DNA of 46,721 nt from Xanthobacteraceae bacterium (GTDB taxonomy: Bacteria; Pseudomonadota; Alphaproteobacteria; Rhizobiales; Xanthobacteraceae), in the NCBI GenBank assembly GCA_028282095.1, contig JANQIP010000169.1:1-46721 (forward strand), given 5' to 3'. Positions within the stretch are counted from its first letter, which is position 1, and each line of letters starts with the position of its first letter. Shown here piece by piece: positions 22,581 through 30,237 of the stretch. Position numbers and translations under genes: made by a program. The notes under the pieces were generated by a model, which was given only the letters and a program-made list of their open reading frames with translations, was not told the DNA's origin and searched no databases.

Positions 22581-22662
22581 ATTCCGTTCATTCCCGCGAA
22601 AGCGGGAATCCCGCCTTGGTAGAGTTTCTGGTTCCCCGCTTTCGCGGGGACGAACGGACTAG
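22581..22662. repeat. 82-bp double-hairpin repeat
   Basis: Outer arms ATTCCGTTCAT/GACGAACGGACT enclose two hairpins: TTCCCGCGAAAGCGGGAA and CCCCGCTTTCGCGGGG. Copies also lie at 17991-18069 and 41580-41661. This type of palindrome is widespread between genes of alphaproteobacteria. Confidence 0.9.
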
Positions 22663-22719
22663 AACTGAATGACCCCTCCCCACCGGTTGCTCACACACTC
22701 CGCGGGCCGGTGAGGCAGT

Positions 22720-22763
22720 GCATGATCTTCTCGGAAAAAATCTGCAACTTTTCGGGATCATGC
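22720..22763. repeat. REP-like palindrome just downstream of tRNA-Thr
   Basis: A 44-bp copy with an expanded A-tract in one arm (TCTCGGAAAAAATCTGC). It ends 6 bases beyond the CCA end of the minus-strand tRNA-Thr and could serve as its terminator or processing signal (inference). Confidence 0.9.
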
Positions 22764-22769
22764 TTGAGG

Positions 22770-23060
22770 TGGTGCTGCCGGTCAGGATTGAACTGACGAC
22801 CTCTCCCTTCATCACACTGACGCTTTCGCGCCCGCCATTGATGGCGTTCGTGCGCTGGACCATCCCTTCGCCATGGGTTCGTGCGAACCGTTAGGCGCCG
22901 CCCGTCTGGCCTCTACACCTTCCCGCTCGCGGGCTTGGCTCGGGATTGCCGTCGGCGTGATCCGGACGGTTTCCCCGACTTTGGGCGGTGCGCTCCCGAC
23001 CGTTTCCGATCGGGCGGGCAAGTCTACCAAGGGAGTGCTCTACCACTGAGCTACGGCAGC
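22770..23060 (-). tRNA. tRNA-Thr(GGU), split by a group I intron
   Basis: On the minus strand, exon 1 (23060-23026) and exon 2 (22809-22770) join to a complete tRNA. The acceptor stem is GCTGCCG/CGGCAGC and the D stem is GCTC/GAGC. The anticodon stem is CTCCC/GGGAG with loop TTGGTAA, giving anticodon GGT. The variable loop is AGGTC, the T arm is GTCAG-TTCAATC-CTGAC, the discriminator is A, and CCA is encoded. All stems pair perfectly once 22810-23025 is removed. The interruption lies after U36, directly 3' of the anticodon. Confidence 0.95.
22810..23025 (-). ncRNA. Group I intron (IC3-like) within tRNA-Thr(GGU), 216 nt, no ORF
   Basis: Intron numbering is 1 at 23025. The 5' exon ends in U and the intron ends in G, as group I splicing requires. 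A guide GCC at 7-9 can pair with exon GGU, including the U-G wobble. P2 is 12-19/24-31 with a GAAA loop. P3 is CCGCCC (38-43)/GGGCGG (123-128). P4 is 48-53/81-86. P5 is CCGUC (57-61)/GACGG (73-77). P6 is 87-89/107-109, with P6a CCCG-CGAG-CGGG. P7 is GGCCA (115-119)/UGGUC (164-168). A P8-like hairpin GGUUC/GAACC spans 137-150, and P9 is GCCA/UGGC. The conserved strings GGCAAUCCCGAGCCAAGCC and GGAAGGUGUAGAG match tRNA-borne IC3 introns of cyanobacteria and Azoarcus. Self-splicing is expected. Confidence 0.93.
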
Positions 23061-23247
23061 GATCCTCGCAGGAGAAATAGATCCGCCACAAAGCGTATCT
23101 GTTAACGAGTGTATGACAGGCTTGCGTGACGAGAGCCGGAACCTGCCACAAGGCGGATAACCGCGCAAGAACGGTTTGCAGCTACCGGTGTTCCGATCAT
23201 CCACCGATTGCCGGTGGCAAGAGCATGATCGCGGCGCGGCGTGCAAT

Positions 23248-23371
23248 CTAGTGATGCGGCACCAACGCTTGGGCTTGGCTCATTGTGTTGGTGCCGCATC
23301 ACAAAATAACGGATTAGCTAGTGTTCCTTACCTGACGGTCCGGGATCGGACCGTCAGAGTCGGAACACTAG
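23248..23371 (+). mobile_element. MITE-like 124-bp double-hairpin element, copy 1
   Basis: Hairpin A at 23251-23302 has arms GTGATGCGGCACCAAC/GTTGGTGCCGCATCAC with a 20-nt loop. Hairpin B at 23318-23371 has arms starting CTAGTGTTCC and ending GGAACACTAG. The ends are CTAGTG...CACTAG, that is GTG...CAC flanked by TA on both sides. The lower part of hairpin B has drifted (CAGAGTCGG instead of the complement of TTACCTG). It lies between tRNA-Thr and the 85-aa gene. Confidence 0.85.
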
Positions 23372-23427
23372 CATGCGATCGCTCACCGTTTCGATTTCGC
23401 CGGAATGTGCGGTAATGTCGGGCTCCG

Positions 23428-23685
23428 ATGACTGATCGCGAACACAAGCCGGCAGGCGGCGATGCAGCGCCCGCAACGCGGGCCGATCGTCTGTCCGGTG
23501 CTCTGCGGGCCAATCTGAAGCGACGCAAGGCGCAAGCTTCCGCCCGTTCCCGCGACACCGCGGGAGGATCGCGTGGCGAGCCGGCGACTGCGCCCGCCGG
23601 CGCATCGGCCGAGCCCGAGGGCACGGCTCACGATTCTGCCGAATTCATCACGGAGAACACGCGCAGCCGGGCGGGTCGAGCATGA
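23428..23685 (+). CDS. Small basic protein upstream of murA, function unknown
   Basis: 85 aa, disordered-looking. An N-terminal charged segment includes RLSGALRANLKRRKAQASAR, followed by an Ala/Gly/Pro-rich tail. Similar short proteins with an LRxNLKRRKAQ motif occur upstream of murA in Bradyrhizobium relatives (recollection, not searched). Its TGA stop lies inside the following REP palindrome (gcaTGAtc), so the last codons are repeat-adjacent. No function is recognised. Confidence 0.7.
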   Translation: MTDREHKPAGGDAAPATRADRLSGALRANLKRRKAQASARSRDTAGGSRGEPATAPAGASAEPEGTAHDSAEFITENTRSRAGRA

Positions 23686-23722
23686 TCGCGAAAAGCTGCA
23701 AACTCTTGCGATAAGATCATGC
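23680..23722. repeat. REP-like palindrome overlapping the end of the 85-aa gene
   Basis: A degenerate 43-bp copy (GCATGATCGCGAAAAGCTGC...GATCATGC). The TGA inside its left arm is the stop codon of the preceding gene. Confidence 0.88.
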
Positions 23723-23837
23723 GACCAAACAAAGAAATGGAGAGCGCGGGTGATTCGAGGAAAAGCCGAGTCGCCGCAACCAAGCGCTGCGACCGGCTGG
23801 ATATCTCGGACACATTGCGCCAGGGGGTGGGGACATA

Positions 23838-25130
23838 ATGGATCGGATTCGGATCGTCGGCGGACAGCGGCTTACCGGCAGCATTCCCATTTCGGGCGCG
23901 AAGAACGCAACGCTCCCGCTGATGATCGCAAGCCTGCTGACCGACGAGACCCTTGTCCTCGAGAACGTGCCACGGCTCGCCGACGTCGCGCTGCTCCAAC
24001 GCATCCTCGGCAATCACGGGGTCGATGTGATGGTCGGCGGCAAGCGCCCCGGCGATAGCGAATACGAAGGTCAGACGCTGCACATCTCGGCCAAGCGCAT
24101 TGTGGATACCACCGCGCCCTATGAACTGGTCGCGCGCATGCGGGCGAGCTTCTGGGTGATTGCGCCGATCGTCGCCCGCGCCGGCGAGGCGCGGGTGTCG
24201 CTGCCGGGCGGCTGTGCCATCGGCACGCGCCCGGTGGACATGCTGCTGATGGCGATGCGCGATCTCGGCGCCGAGATCGAGATCGATCGCGGTTACGTGG
24301 TGGCGCGCGCACCGCACGGATTGAAAGGCGGCGAGATCGTCTTTCCCAAGGTGACGGTGGGCGGCACCCACACGGCGGTCATGGCCGCGGTGCTCGCCGA
24401 TGGCGTCACCGTGATCGACAATGCCGCCTGCGAACCTGAGATCGGCGACCTCTGCGCCTGCCTGAACAAGATGGGAGCCAAGATCGCCGGCGCCGGGACG
24501 TCGCGTATCGTCGTCACCGGCGTGTCGCGGCTGTCCGGAGCGCATCACCGCGTGCTGCCCGACCGGATCGAGACCGGAACCTATGCCATGGCGGTGACCA
24601 TGGCCGGAGGCGAAGTTCTGCTCGAGGGGGCGCGCGCCGAATTGCTTCAGGCCGCGCTCGACGTGCTGGTGGATGCGGGCGCCGAGGTTTCTGAGACCAA
24701 TTCGGGCGTGCACATTGCGCGCAACGGCGTTGACCTCGCGCCGGTCGAGGTGACGACCGCGCCGTTTCCAGGCTTTCCGACCGACCTGCAGGCGCAGCTC
24801 ATGGCGCTGATGACTCGCGCAAACGGGACCTCGCACATCACCGAGACGATTTTCGAGAATCGATTCATGCATGTGCAGGAACTGGCGCGGCTCGGCGCGC
24901 AAGTTCATCTGGAGGGGCAGACCGCTACCGTTGCGGGTGTCCCGCAGCTCAAAGGCGCGCCGGTGATGGCGACCGATTTGCGCGCCTCGGTCTCGCTCGT
25001 GATTGCCGCGCTCGCCGCACAGGGCGAGACCTTGGTCAACCGGGTCTATCACCTCGACCGCGGCTTCGAGCGTCTGGAAGGCAAGCTCGCCGCCTGCGGC
25101 GCTGAGATCGAGCGTCTGAGCGGGTTTTAG
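23838..25130 (+). CDS. murA: UDP-N-acetylglucosamine 1-carboxyvinyltransferase MurA
   Basis: First committed enzyme of peptidoglycan precursor synthesis; it adds enolpyruvate to UDP-GlcNAc in the cytoplasm. 430 aa with the two-domain EPT fold. N-terminal [16 protein letters not shown] carries the substrate Lys/Asn. The catalytic Cys loop is [14 protein letters not shown], which has Cys and so is fosfomycin-sensitive by family rule. [11 protein letters not shown] and [18 protein letters not shown] also fit, and the C-terminus [14 protein letters not shown] is typical. ATG at 23838 follows GGGGACATA. Confidence 0.97.
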   Translation: MDRIRIVGGQRLTGSIPISGAKNATLPLMIASLLTDETLVLENVPRLADVALLQRILGNHGVDVMVGGKRPGDSEYEGQTLHISAKRIVDTTAPYELVARMRASFWVIAPIVARAGEARVSLPGGCAIGTRPVDMLLMAMRDLGAEIEIDRGYVVARAPHGLKGGEIVFPKVTVGGTHTAVMAAVLADGVTVIDNAACEPEIGDLCACLNKMGAKIAGAGTSRIVVTGVSRLSGAHHRVLPDRIETGTYAMAVTMAGGEVLLEGARAELLQAALDVLVDAGAEVSETNSGVHIARNGVDLAPVEVTTAPFPGFPTDLQAQLMALMTRANGTSHITETIFENRFMHVQELARLGAQVHLEGQTATVAGVPQLKGAPVMATDLRASVSLVIAALAAQGETLVNRVYHLDRGFERLEGKLAACGAEIERLSGF

Positions 25131-25131
25131 G

Positions 25132-25175
25132 ACATGATCGCGAAAAGTCCGCAGACTTTTCGGAAAAGATCATGC
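25132..25175. repeat. REP-like palindrome after murA
   Basis: A 44-bp copy starting two bases after the murA stop codon. It is followed by a CGCGATTGGTTCAACC...GATCGCGCG second palindrome. Confidence 0.92.
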
Positions 25176-25323
25176 GACCGAACAAACAGAACGCAAGCGC
25201 GATTGGTTCAACCTGCATCGATCGCGCGCTGGATGGAATCCGTCGCTTGGAGGACAGGCTTCGCCGACAAACGTCTCAGCGCCACATTGGCCGCAACGCC
25301 GCAAATTGATGGAGCCAAGAAAG

Positions 25324-25704
25324 ATGAGAGTCATCTTTGCAGCAGCCGTTGTGCTCGCCCTCACGGGCAACGCCGCGGCGCAGAACGAAACGCTCCCTCC
25401 CTCCCTGCCGCGCACCGGCGGCGTCGGGACTTTGACACAAGGCGCGGATGCTTCCCTTACCGCGGAGCAGAAGGGCGCCATCGCGCGCGCGGTGAAACAG
25501 CTCAATCGCCAAGTCAGGGTGCCGGAGGGTCTCAGCGCACAGGTCGGAGCAGAGCTGCCGCCTGTGCTCGAACTCTACGCATTGCCGGATACCGTGCTCG
25601 CCGAAATCCCGGCTGCGAAACTCTACAAATACACCGTGATCGAAGATCGGGTGATATTGGTTGACCCGACCAATATGCGCGTCGTCGACATCCTCGAGGA
25701 TTAG
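25324..25704 (+). CDS. Secreted DUF1236 protein
   Basis: 126 aa with signal peptide MRVIFAAAVVLALTGNAAAQ. The C-terminal DUF1236 block LYALPDTVLAEIPAAKLYKY...VIEDRVILVDP...MRVVDIL is characteristic of Hyphomicrobiales exported proteins. The start at 25324 has GGAG 9 nt upstream; in-frame TTG/ATG codons up to 25306 would spoil the signal peptide. The function of DUF1236 is unknown; a periplasmic or envelope role is inferred from the signal. Confidence 0.85.
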   Translation: MRVIFAAAVVLALTGNAAAQNETLPPSLPRTGGVGTLTQGADASLTAEQKGAIARAVKQLNRQVRVPEGLSAQVGAELPPVLELYALPDTVLAEIPAAKLYKYTVIEDRVILVDPTNMRVVDILED

Positions 25705-25705
25705 A

Positions 25706-25749
25706 GCATGATCCCGAAAGGCCGGCAGTTTTTCCGGATAAGATCGTGC
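25706..25749. repeat. REP-like palindrome
   Basis: A degenerate 44-bp copy immediately after the DUF1236 stop codon, followed by a weak GAGCGTGGTCGATT...AGCGATCGCGCTC palindrome that abuts the end of the convergent gene at 25801. Confidence 0.88.
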
Positions 25750-25800
25750 ACCAAACAATCAGATTGAGAGCGTGGTCGATTTAACCCGAAGCGATCGCGC

Positions 25801-26175
25801 TCAGCGCACGCGCGCGTCCGTCTTCAGCCATTGGCCGGCGGCATCAGGCAAGGCCTTGAGATAAGGGCCCATGAAGAAGGCCTCACCGCTGCCGGGACCG
25901 AACGAGGCATCGTAGGCCTTGATCATGTCGCGCATTCGTCCGGCACAGGCGGGCATGGAATCGACGATCAATTCGCCCAGCATGACCTCGGCGCCGCCAT
26001 CGCGCACACGCGGATCGTCTGCTATGGAGCGAACCACACACTCGGTTGCCGCACGAACCGTAGCCCGCAGCGCGTCACCTTTGTGCGCGCCCGTGCTCGG
26101 ACCAAAGTGATCGCCAACCGGGCCGGTCGCGATCGTCGCGATCAGCGACACAGCCCATAATGGTGCCAAAATCAT
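25801..26175 (-). CDS. Exported protein of unknown function
   Basis: 124 aa. The minus-strand ATG at 26175 has GGGGGA upstream, and a signal peptide MILAPLWAVSLIATIATGPVG follows. The mature part has two cysteines (TECVVRSIADDPR and SMPACAGRMRDMIKAYD) that could form a disulfide, and a C-terminal GEAFFMGPYLKALPDAAGQW. No family is recognised. It is convergent with the DUF1236 gene. Confidence 0.72.
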   Translation of the reverse strand: MILAPLWAVSLIATIATGPVGDHFGPSTGAHKGDALRATVRAATECVVRSIADDPRVRDGGAEVMLGELIVDSMPACAGRMRDMIKAYDASFGPGSGEAFFMGPYLKALPDAAGQWLKTDARVR

Positions 26176-26633
26176 CTCGTCCCCCGCATCCCGCTCCTGT
26201 GTACGTGATCGCCTGCGGAGGGCAAAGCGGGAAAGCACGCGATCGGCGTGCCGATGATGCTCCGGCGTGCGTTTTCTCAACACCTGTTGCGCAACTGCCG
26301 CGGTTTTTTATCGCGGCAGACAGATGCACCGTGTCTATATGGTTACTTTTCTCTCGCCGCCGCAGCTTGATCGATGGATGGCAAACATGCGCGTGCCGAC
26401 CTTGGGCCTGCACCGCTGCCGGCGCAGGATCTCGAAAAGTCGGAGGCTTTCCAAACAAGATCATGCGCGCGGAAAAACCGAGCGCGATCGCTTCTGCTTG
26501 CGTGAATCGCGCTCTAGTGTTCCTTACCTGACGGTCCGACCCCGGACCGTCAGGTAAGGAACACTAGCTGATCCGCTGCCTTGTGATGCGGCACCAACAC
26601 GATGAGACGAGCTCAAGCGTTGATGCCGCATCA
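26176..26633. other. Intergenic region with a decayed REP copy and MITE-like copy 2
   Basis: No gene is seen. Positions 26424-26466 hold a decayed REP-like palindrome (TCGAAAAGTCGGAGGCTTTCC) followed by an AGCGCGATCG...AATCGCGCTC palindrome. The MITE-like element at 26514-26637 follows directly. Confidence 0.75.
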
Positions 26634-26637
26634 CTAG
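26514..26637 (-). mobile_element. MITE-like 124-bp double-hairpin element, copy 2 (inverted)
   Basis: Same element as 23248-23371 but reversed: hairpin B at 26514-26567, then hairpin A at 26583-26637. Hairpin B is perfect here, with arms beginning CTAGTGTTCCTTACCTGACG. The 124-bp length is identical. The terminal CTAG next to hairpin A supplies the TAG stop codon, followed directly by TGA, of the minus-strand gene at 26634-27038. Confidence 0.87.
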
Positions 26638-27038
26638 GCCGATCGCGTGTCGTCGACCGCGTCCTTCCACTTCGCCATGCTGTCGGAGATGATCCGCGTC
26701 GACGTCAGAGCTGCGTGGTTGAGCTGGGCATAGTTGGTGATTTCGCGCTGCACACGATCGCCCTCGCTGGCGATATAGTCGCGCAGGTTCTGAAGCTCCC
26801 CAATGAGATTGTCGATCTCCTGCAGCGAGGTTCCGCCCACGCGCTGCAGCAGCGCGCGGATATTGCTGGAGGCGAACTCGCCGCTGGCGGCGTCCGGCCG
26901 CCGCAGAGGCGTGAAATCGCGCCTGACGAATTCACGGACTTCGCCTTCGAAGGTTGCCGCCGCATCGTCCACGTCTTCATGCGGATCGGCCTGATCGATC
27001 TCATCATTCGCCTTGGCCGCAAACGGGTTCAGGTTCAT
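26634..27038 (-). CDS. Conserved-looking helical protein, unknown function
   Basis: 134 aa, no signal peptide. An acidic N-terminal region (DEIDQADPHEDVDDAAATFE) precedes a long helical segment (SLQEIDNLIGELQNLRDYIA, EGDRVQREITNYAQLNHAAL) that looks coiled-coil. ATG at 27038 has GGAGC about 7 nt upstream. The stop codon lies in the terminal CTAG of a MITE-like element, so the original C-terminus may have been a little different. No family is recognised. Confidence 0.7.
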   Translation of the reverse strand: MNLNPFAAKANDEIDQADPHEDVDDAAATFEGEVREFVRRDFTPLRRPDAASGEFASSNIRALLQRVGGTSLQEIDNLIGELQNLRDYIASEGDRVQREITNYAQLNHAALTSTRIISDSMAKWKDAVDDTRSA

Positions 27039-27245
27039 GAGCGTGCTCCATGTTACGCAACACGTGCCGGCACGCTCCGCCCTCCGGCATCAGCGCGCAC
27101 GCCACGCTACACAGGCCTGATTAAAACAATTCAGTTTGTCGGCGTCGCGGCGATTATGCGGCAGTGGTTACTTCGTTGTGGCCCAACAATGCCGCATTTG
27201 TGAACCGTTGGCACGGCCACACATCCAAAGGCCGTCGGCCGAAGC

Positions 27246-27271
27246 GGAACCTGAGCTTCGTACGCCGCGTT
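27246..27271 (+). promoter_or_regulatory. EcfG-type general stress promoter
   Basis: GGAAC at 27246-27250 and CGTT at 27268-27271, separated by 17 bases, match the alphaproteobacterial EcfG consensus. A start about 7 bases downstream would leave a leader of about 30 bases before the ATG at 27309. Confidence 0.6.
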
Positions 27272-27308
27272 AAGATTTGACCTCAAACCAGCGAGCAGGA
27301 GCGTCGCC

Positions 27309-28013
27309 ATGATTGGGACCCGCATGATTGCGATCGGAGTGGCGTTGGTGTCCGGGACCGCCGTTGCACAGGCGCAATCCGTCGTTTCGCGCCAGATCGG
27401 GATGGCGCCGGTGGAGACGACCGTAACTCAGGGTCCCAATGGCACCGTTGTCACGCGGCGCCCGCTGGATCTGTACTACCGGAACGCTTTTACCGGGCGC
27501 TACTACCGCTCCCCCGGCTATTACGCTCAGCCCTTCGGCACGGTCGCGGTTCGACCTTTGGTCGCACCACCGACCGTGGTGATCGAGGAGGAGACGGTCG
27601 CCGTCCGCAGGACACCCACGCGGGTCAACCGGCAACGTGCGGCCGCGCGCACCGTCCGACGCAGTGGCAGACCGCCGATCCTCGCGCGCGCGGTCGAGCC
27701 CGACCCGCGTGCCGCGCGCGTGCGCCGCGTGAGCACCCGGCCGCTCGCGCTCCGGCCGGCGCAGCGTGAGATCATCTATCGCACTATCGTGCGCGAGCAG
27801 GTCTATGCGCCGGCCTATTTCGCGAACGCCTATTACGCCAATGCGTATGCCGTGGGCGCGGTCTTCCCGCGTGCGGTCGCGCTCGCGCCGGTCCCGCAAG
27901 CCGTTGCCGTGCAGGTGCCGGCAACGAACGGCTATCGTTATGCCGTCGTCAGCAATCGCGTTGTGCTTGTCGAGCCGGCGACCGGCATTGTCGTCGCCAA
28001 TGTCACGCGGTGA
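27309..28013 (+). CDS. Secreted protein with DUF1236-like C-terminus
   Basis: 234 aa. The signal peptide runs through ALVSGTAVAQA. A Tyr-rich segment LYYRNAFTGRYYRSPGYY comes next, then a strongly basic middle (RVNRQRAAARTVRRSGR), an Ala/Tyr/Phe-rich segment (YFANAYYANAYAVGAVF), and a C-terminal YRYAVVSNRVVLVEPATGIV that matches the DUF1236 tail. ATG at 27309 has AGGAG 7 nt upstream. The EcfG-type promoter upstream suggests general-stress induction. Function unknown; an envelope role is inferred. Confidence 0.78.
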   Translation: MIGTRMIAIGVALVSGTAVAQAQSVVSRQIGMAPVETTVTQGPNGTVVTRRPLDLYYRNAFTGRYYRSPGYYAQPFGTVAVRPLVAPPTVVIEEETVAVRRTPTRVNRQRAAARTVRRSGRPPILARAVEPDPRAARVRRVSTRPLALRPAQREIIYRTIVREQVYAPAYFANAYYANAYAVGAVFPRAVALAPVPQAVAVQVPATNGYRYAVVSNRVVLVEPATGIVVANVTR

Positions 28014-28137
28014 TCGGCTCAAGCCTTGAGCGCGATTGGTTCATGGTCAAGCGCAGCCTGAGGGTGGGTCAGGCGCGCAGCGCCGTAACCCGCCATCGGA
28101 ACAGCCCGCGACAGAAGGCCAGGTCGGCGGTGGGTTG

Positions 28138-29046
28138 TCAGCGCCTCATCCCACTTTTCGCGTCTTTGGGGTCCGGATAGGCGATCAGGATCTCGCTGAC
28201 GGTCGGCTTCACGGCGCGCATCACTTGGTCATTCGACATCAGCTCGTAACCGAAAGCCTCGGTAACTCTGGCTTTGGGTGTCGCCGGCGGGGCCGAGAAG
28301 CTGATCCCGGCAACGCAACCGCCGGGGACCGAATCGAGCGCGCCATGCTGCCAGTCCGTCACGCCGCCGCCCCGATCGAAGCCCTGCAGCACGAATGGCG
28401 TGCCGTTCATCTGCTCGACTGCAAGAAGCGAGAGGCCGAGGCGCAAGCCCATCGGCCCTGTCCAGGTCGATCGCTGCTTGATGACGATCAGGCGGATATC
28501 CCTGCGCTGCTCGTCGTCATACCACAGAACTTCGAGACGCCGCCGGGGATCATTCGGGAAGAGCACGGAGGCCTTGTGCTTTCTGCCCGATGAACCGGTG
28601 ACCTCCCCAAAGGTCACATTATCCGAGTTGAAGGCTCTCACGAGCGCGGCATGGCTCGAATTGCGCGCAAAAACGCCGCTGCAGTCGAAGCTGCGGGCGG
28701 AGGACCGGGCGGCGGGTTTCTCGCGCGCTCTTATGGCGGACGTCCTGCTGCGCGGCAGGGGCACCGGTCGCGACGGTTCGACTGTCGAGTTGATGGAAGG
28801 TGCCGCGGCAGGGGGCGCCGCCCCGGGAACCGCTGAGAGAGCAGGGGGCTGGGCCGGGAAGGGCGACGGCGCCGCTGGCGCGCGCGTGCCCAAGGGAGCG
28901 GCTGGTGTGACCTGATGGAGCTGTTGTGCCGGCGCCGGCCAGCGGTCCTGGAGCGGAGGCACTTGTGGAGATTGAGCCTGCGCGCCGAAGGGCGCCGCCG
29001 CGGCAAAGCCCGCGATCAGCAGGACGGCGAAAGACCGGTCGAGCAT
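28138..29046 (-). CDS. Exported protein with Pro/Ala-rich linker, unknown function
   Basis: 302 aa from ATG 29046 (GAGG 7 nt upstream). The signal peptide MLDRSFAVLLIAGFAAAAPF is followed by a low-complexity Pro/Ala/Gln-rich linker of about 80 residues. A globular C-terminal domain contains FDCSGVFARNSSHAALVRAF, LFPNDPRRRLEVLWYDDEQR and a Cys pair (FDCSG, GGCVAG). A longer frame to 29193 would remove the signal from the N-terminus. It resembles periplasmic proteins of rhizobia, but I cannot name a family. Confidence 0.75.
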   Translation of the reverse strand: MLDRSFAVLLIAGFAAAAPFGAQAQSPQVPPLQDRWPAPAQQLHQVTPAAPLGTRAPAAPSPFPAQPPALSAVPGAAPPAAAPSINSTVEPSRPVPLPRSRTSAIRAREKPAARSSARSFDCSGVFARNSSHAALVRAFNSDNVTFGEVTGSSGRKHKASVLFPNDPRRRLEVLWYDDEQRRDIRLIVIKQRSTWTGPMGLRLGLSLLAVEQMNGTPFVLQGFDRGGGVTDWQHGALDSVPGGCVAGISFSAPPATPKARVTEAFGYELMSNDQVMRAVKPTVSEILIAYPDPKDAKSGMRR

Positions 29047-29189
29047 GTCATGCCTCGAGCAATCGAATAGGTTACCGAACAACCAGCATAACTGTTCATC
29101 GCCGGCAAGTCGGCTGGAATCGAAGTGGGCCGGGCGGCGGCTGGCATGCCGGTTCAGCCGCGATGGTGCCCATTCGGCGCGGCGCTTAA

Positions 29190-29335
29190 GCATGATCCCG
29201 AAAAGTTGGCAGACTTTTCGGACAAGATCATGCGACAGAACAAAGAGAAACAGAGTGCGATCGATTCAATCTGAATGGATCGCACTTCTCGGCATGATCC
29301 CGAAAAGCCGGCAGACTTTTCGAACCAGATCATGC
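29190..29335. repeat. Two REP-like palindromes with accompanying palindromes
   Basis: Copies at 29190-29233 and 29292-29335, spaced 102 bp apart. Each is followed by a palindrome of the GTGCGATCGATTCAA...GGATCGCAC / GCGCGCGACC...ATCGCGCGC type. They lie between the exported protein gene and bufC; no gene is present in 29047-29461. Confidence 0.93.
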
Positions 29336-29461
29336 GACAAAACGAAGAGAGAGAGCGCGCGACCGATTCAACCTGAAGACATCGCGCGCCAAAGCGCGAT
29401 TGCTTTTCCTTGAATCAATCGCGCAGCGGTCGGGAGAGACGGCACCCAAGTGGCTCGCTAC

Positions 29462-30229
29462 TCAGACCGGCTCGCCGCCGCCGATCTCGATCGCCAGCCC
29501 CGCCGCTATAAGACCGGCGAGGTTCTCGGCAAGGTCGAAAGCACCGGTTTCGTCGATGGCGGTGCGCGCCGCATCGGCCAGCGTTTCACCTGCGAGCAGG
29601 CATGAGAGAAAGACGGCGCCCCCCGGAGGCAGTCTGCGTACCGCGACCTCAAAGCCGTCGCGCGACACGAGTGCGTCCTCGCCCCGCCAATCCTCGATCG
29701 GTACGGGCTCGGCATCGTCCGCGTTCATTGCCCAGATCGTCACGATCGGATGAGGCGACCGCACGATCGCGACGCTCGGACAAAACCGCAGCCGCAGCCC
29801 TTCAAGGTCGGCCGCGGGGAGGGAAGAGAATGCCACGGGCGGCAGTGGCACCGTGTCGGCGGCATGAAAGGCGCGCGTGCGCGCTGCTTCGAGCCGCGCC
29901 ACATCGGCAAGGTACGGCACCTCCGCGGCCGGAGCGAAGCCGTCGATGAAGTCGGGCAGTTCCTCGCCATAGTCCATCATCAAAGGCGAGCGCGGCGGAT
30001 GCGCGCGCACGAACACGCCTGCCATGGCACGGAAGAACTCTTCGCCGACGATGCGCTGCACGGCGGGAAAGCGCGTCGCCAGCGCATCGACGAGGCCGAC
30101 GATGACGTTGTTGCGATAAACCGCGAAGCGCTTTTCCGGTGCGGGGTGCGTATGGGAGGTTATGCCCGCCGGGACCTCCCGCTCGGGATCGAACAGCGCC
30201 GCGGTGAAACGCGCCTGATCGAAGACCAT
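29462..30229 (-). CDS. bufC: Bufferin biosynthesis partner BufC (DUF2063)
   Basis: 255-aa DUF2063/HvfC-type protein, which presents the precursor peptide to the MNIO enzyme. The N-terminal helical domain has KRFAVYRNNVIVGLVDALAT, FPAVQRIVGEEFFRAMAGVF, PPRSPLMMDYGEELPDF and VPYLADVARLEAARTRAF, all family blocks. The C-terminal half has winged-helix-like content. ATG at 30229 with GAGG 6 nt upstream is preferred over the TTG at 30241 that overlaps the bufB stop (TTGA). Last gene of the bufA1-bufB-bufC operon. Confidence 0.92.
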   Translation of the reverse strand: MVFDQARFTAALFDPEREVPAGITSHTHPAPEKRFAVYRNNVIVGLVDALATRFPAVQRIVGEEFFRAMAGVFVRAHPPRSPLMMDYGEELPDFIDGFAPAAEVPYLADVARLEAARTRAFHAADTVPLPPVAFSSLPAADLEGLRLRFCPSVAIVRSPHPIVTIWAMNADDAEPVPIEDWRGEDALVSRDGFEVAVRRLPPGGAVFLSCLLAGETLADAARTAIDETGAFDLAENLAGLIAAGLAIEIGGGEPV

Positions 30230-30237
30230 CGCCGGCC

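Noticed and set aside
22588..23151. Several short frames over the tRNA-Thr locus
   Set aside because: The DNA is explained by tRNA exons and a group I intron; the intron is too short and too structured to hold a homing endonuclease.
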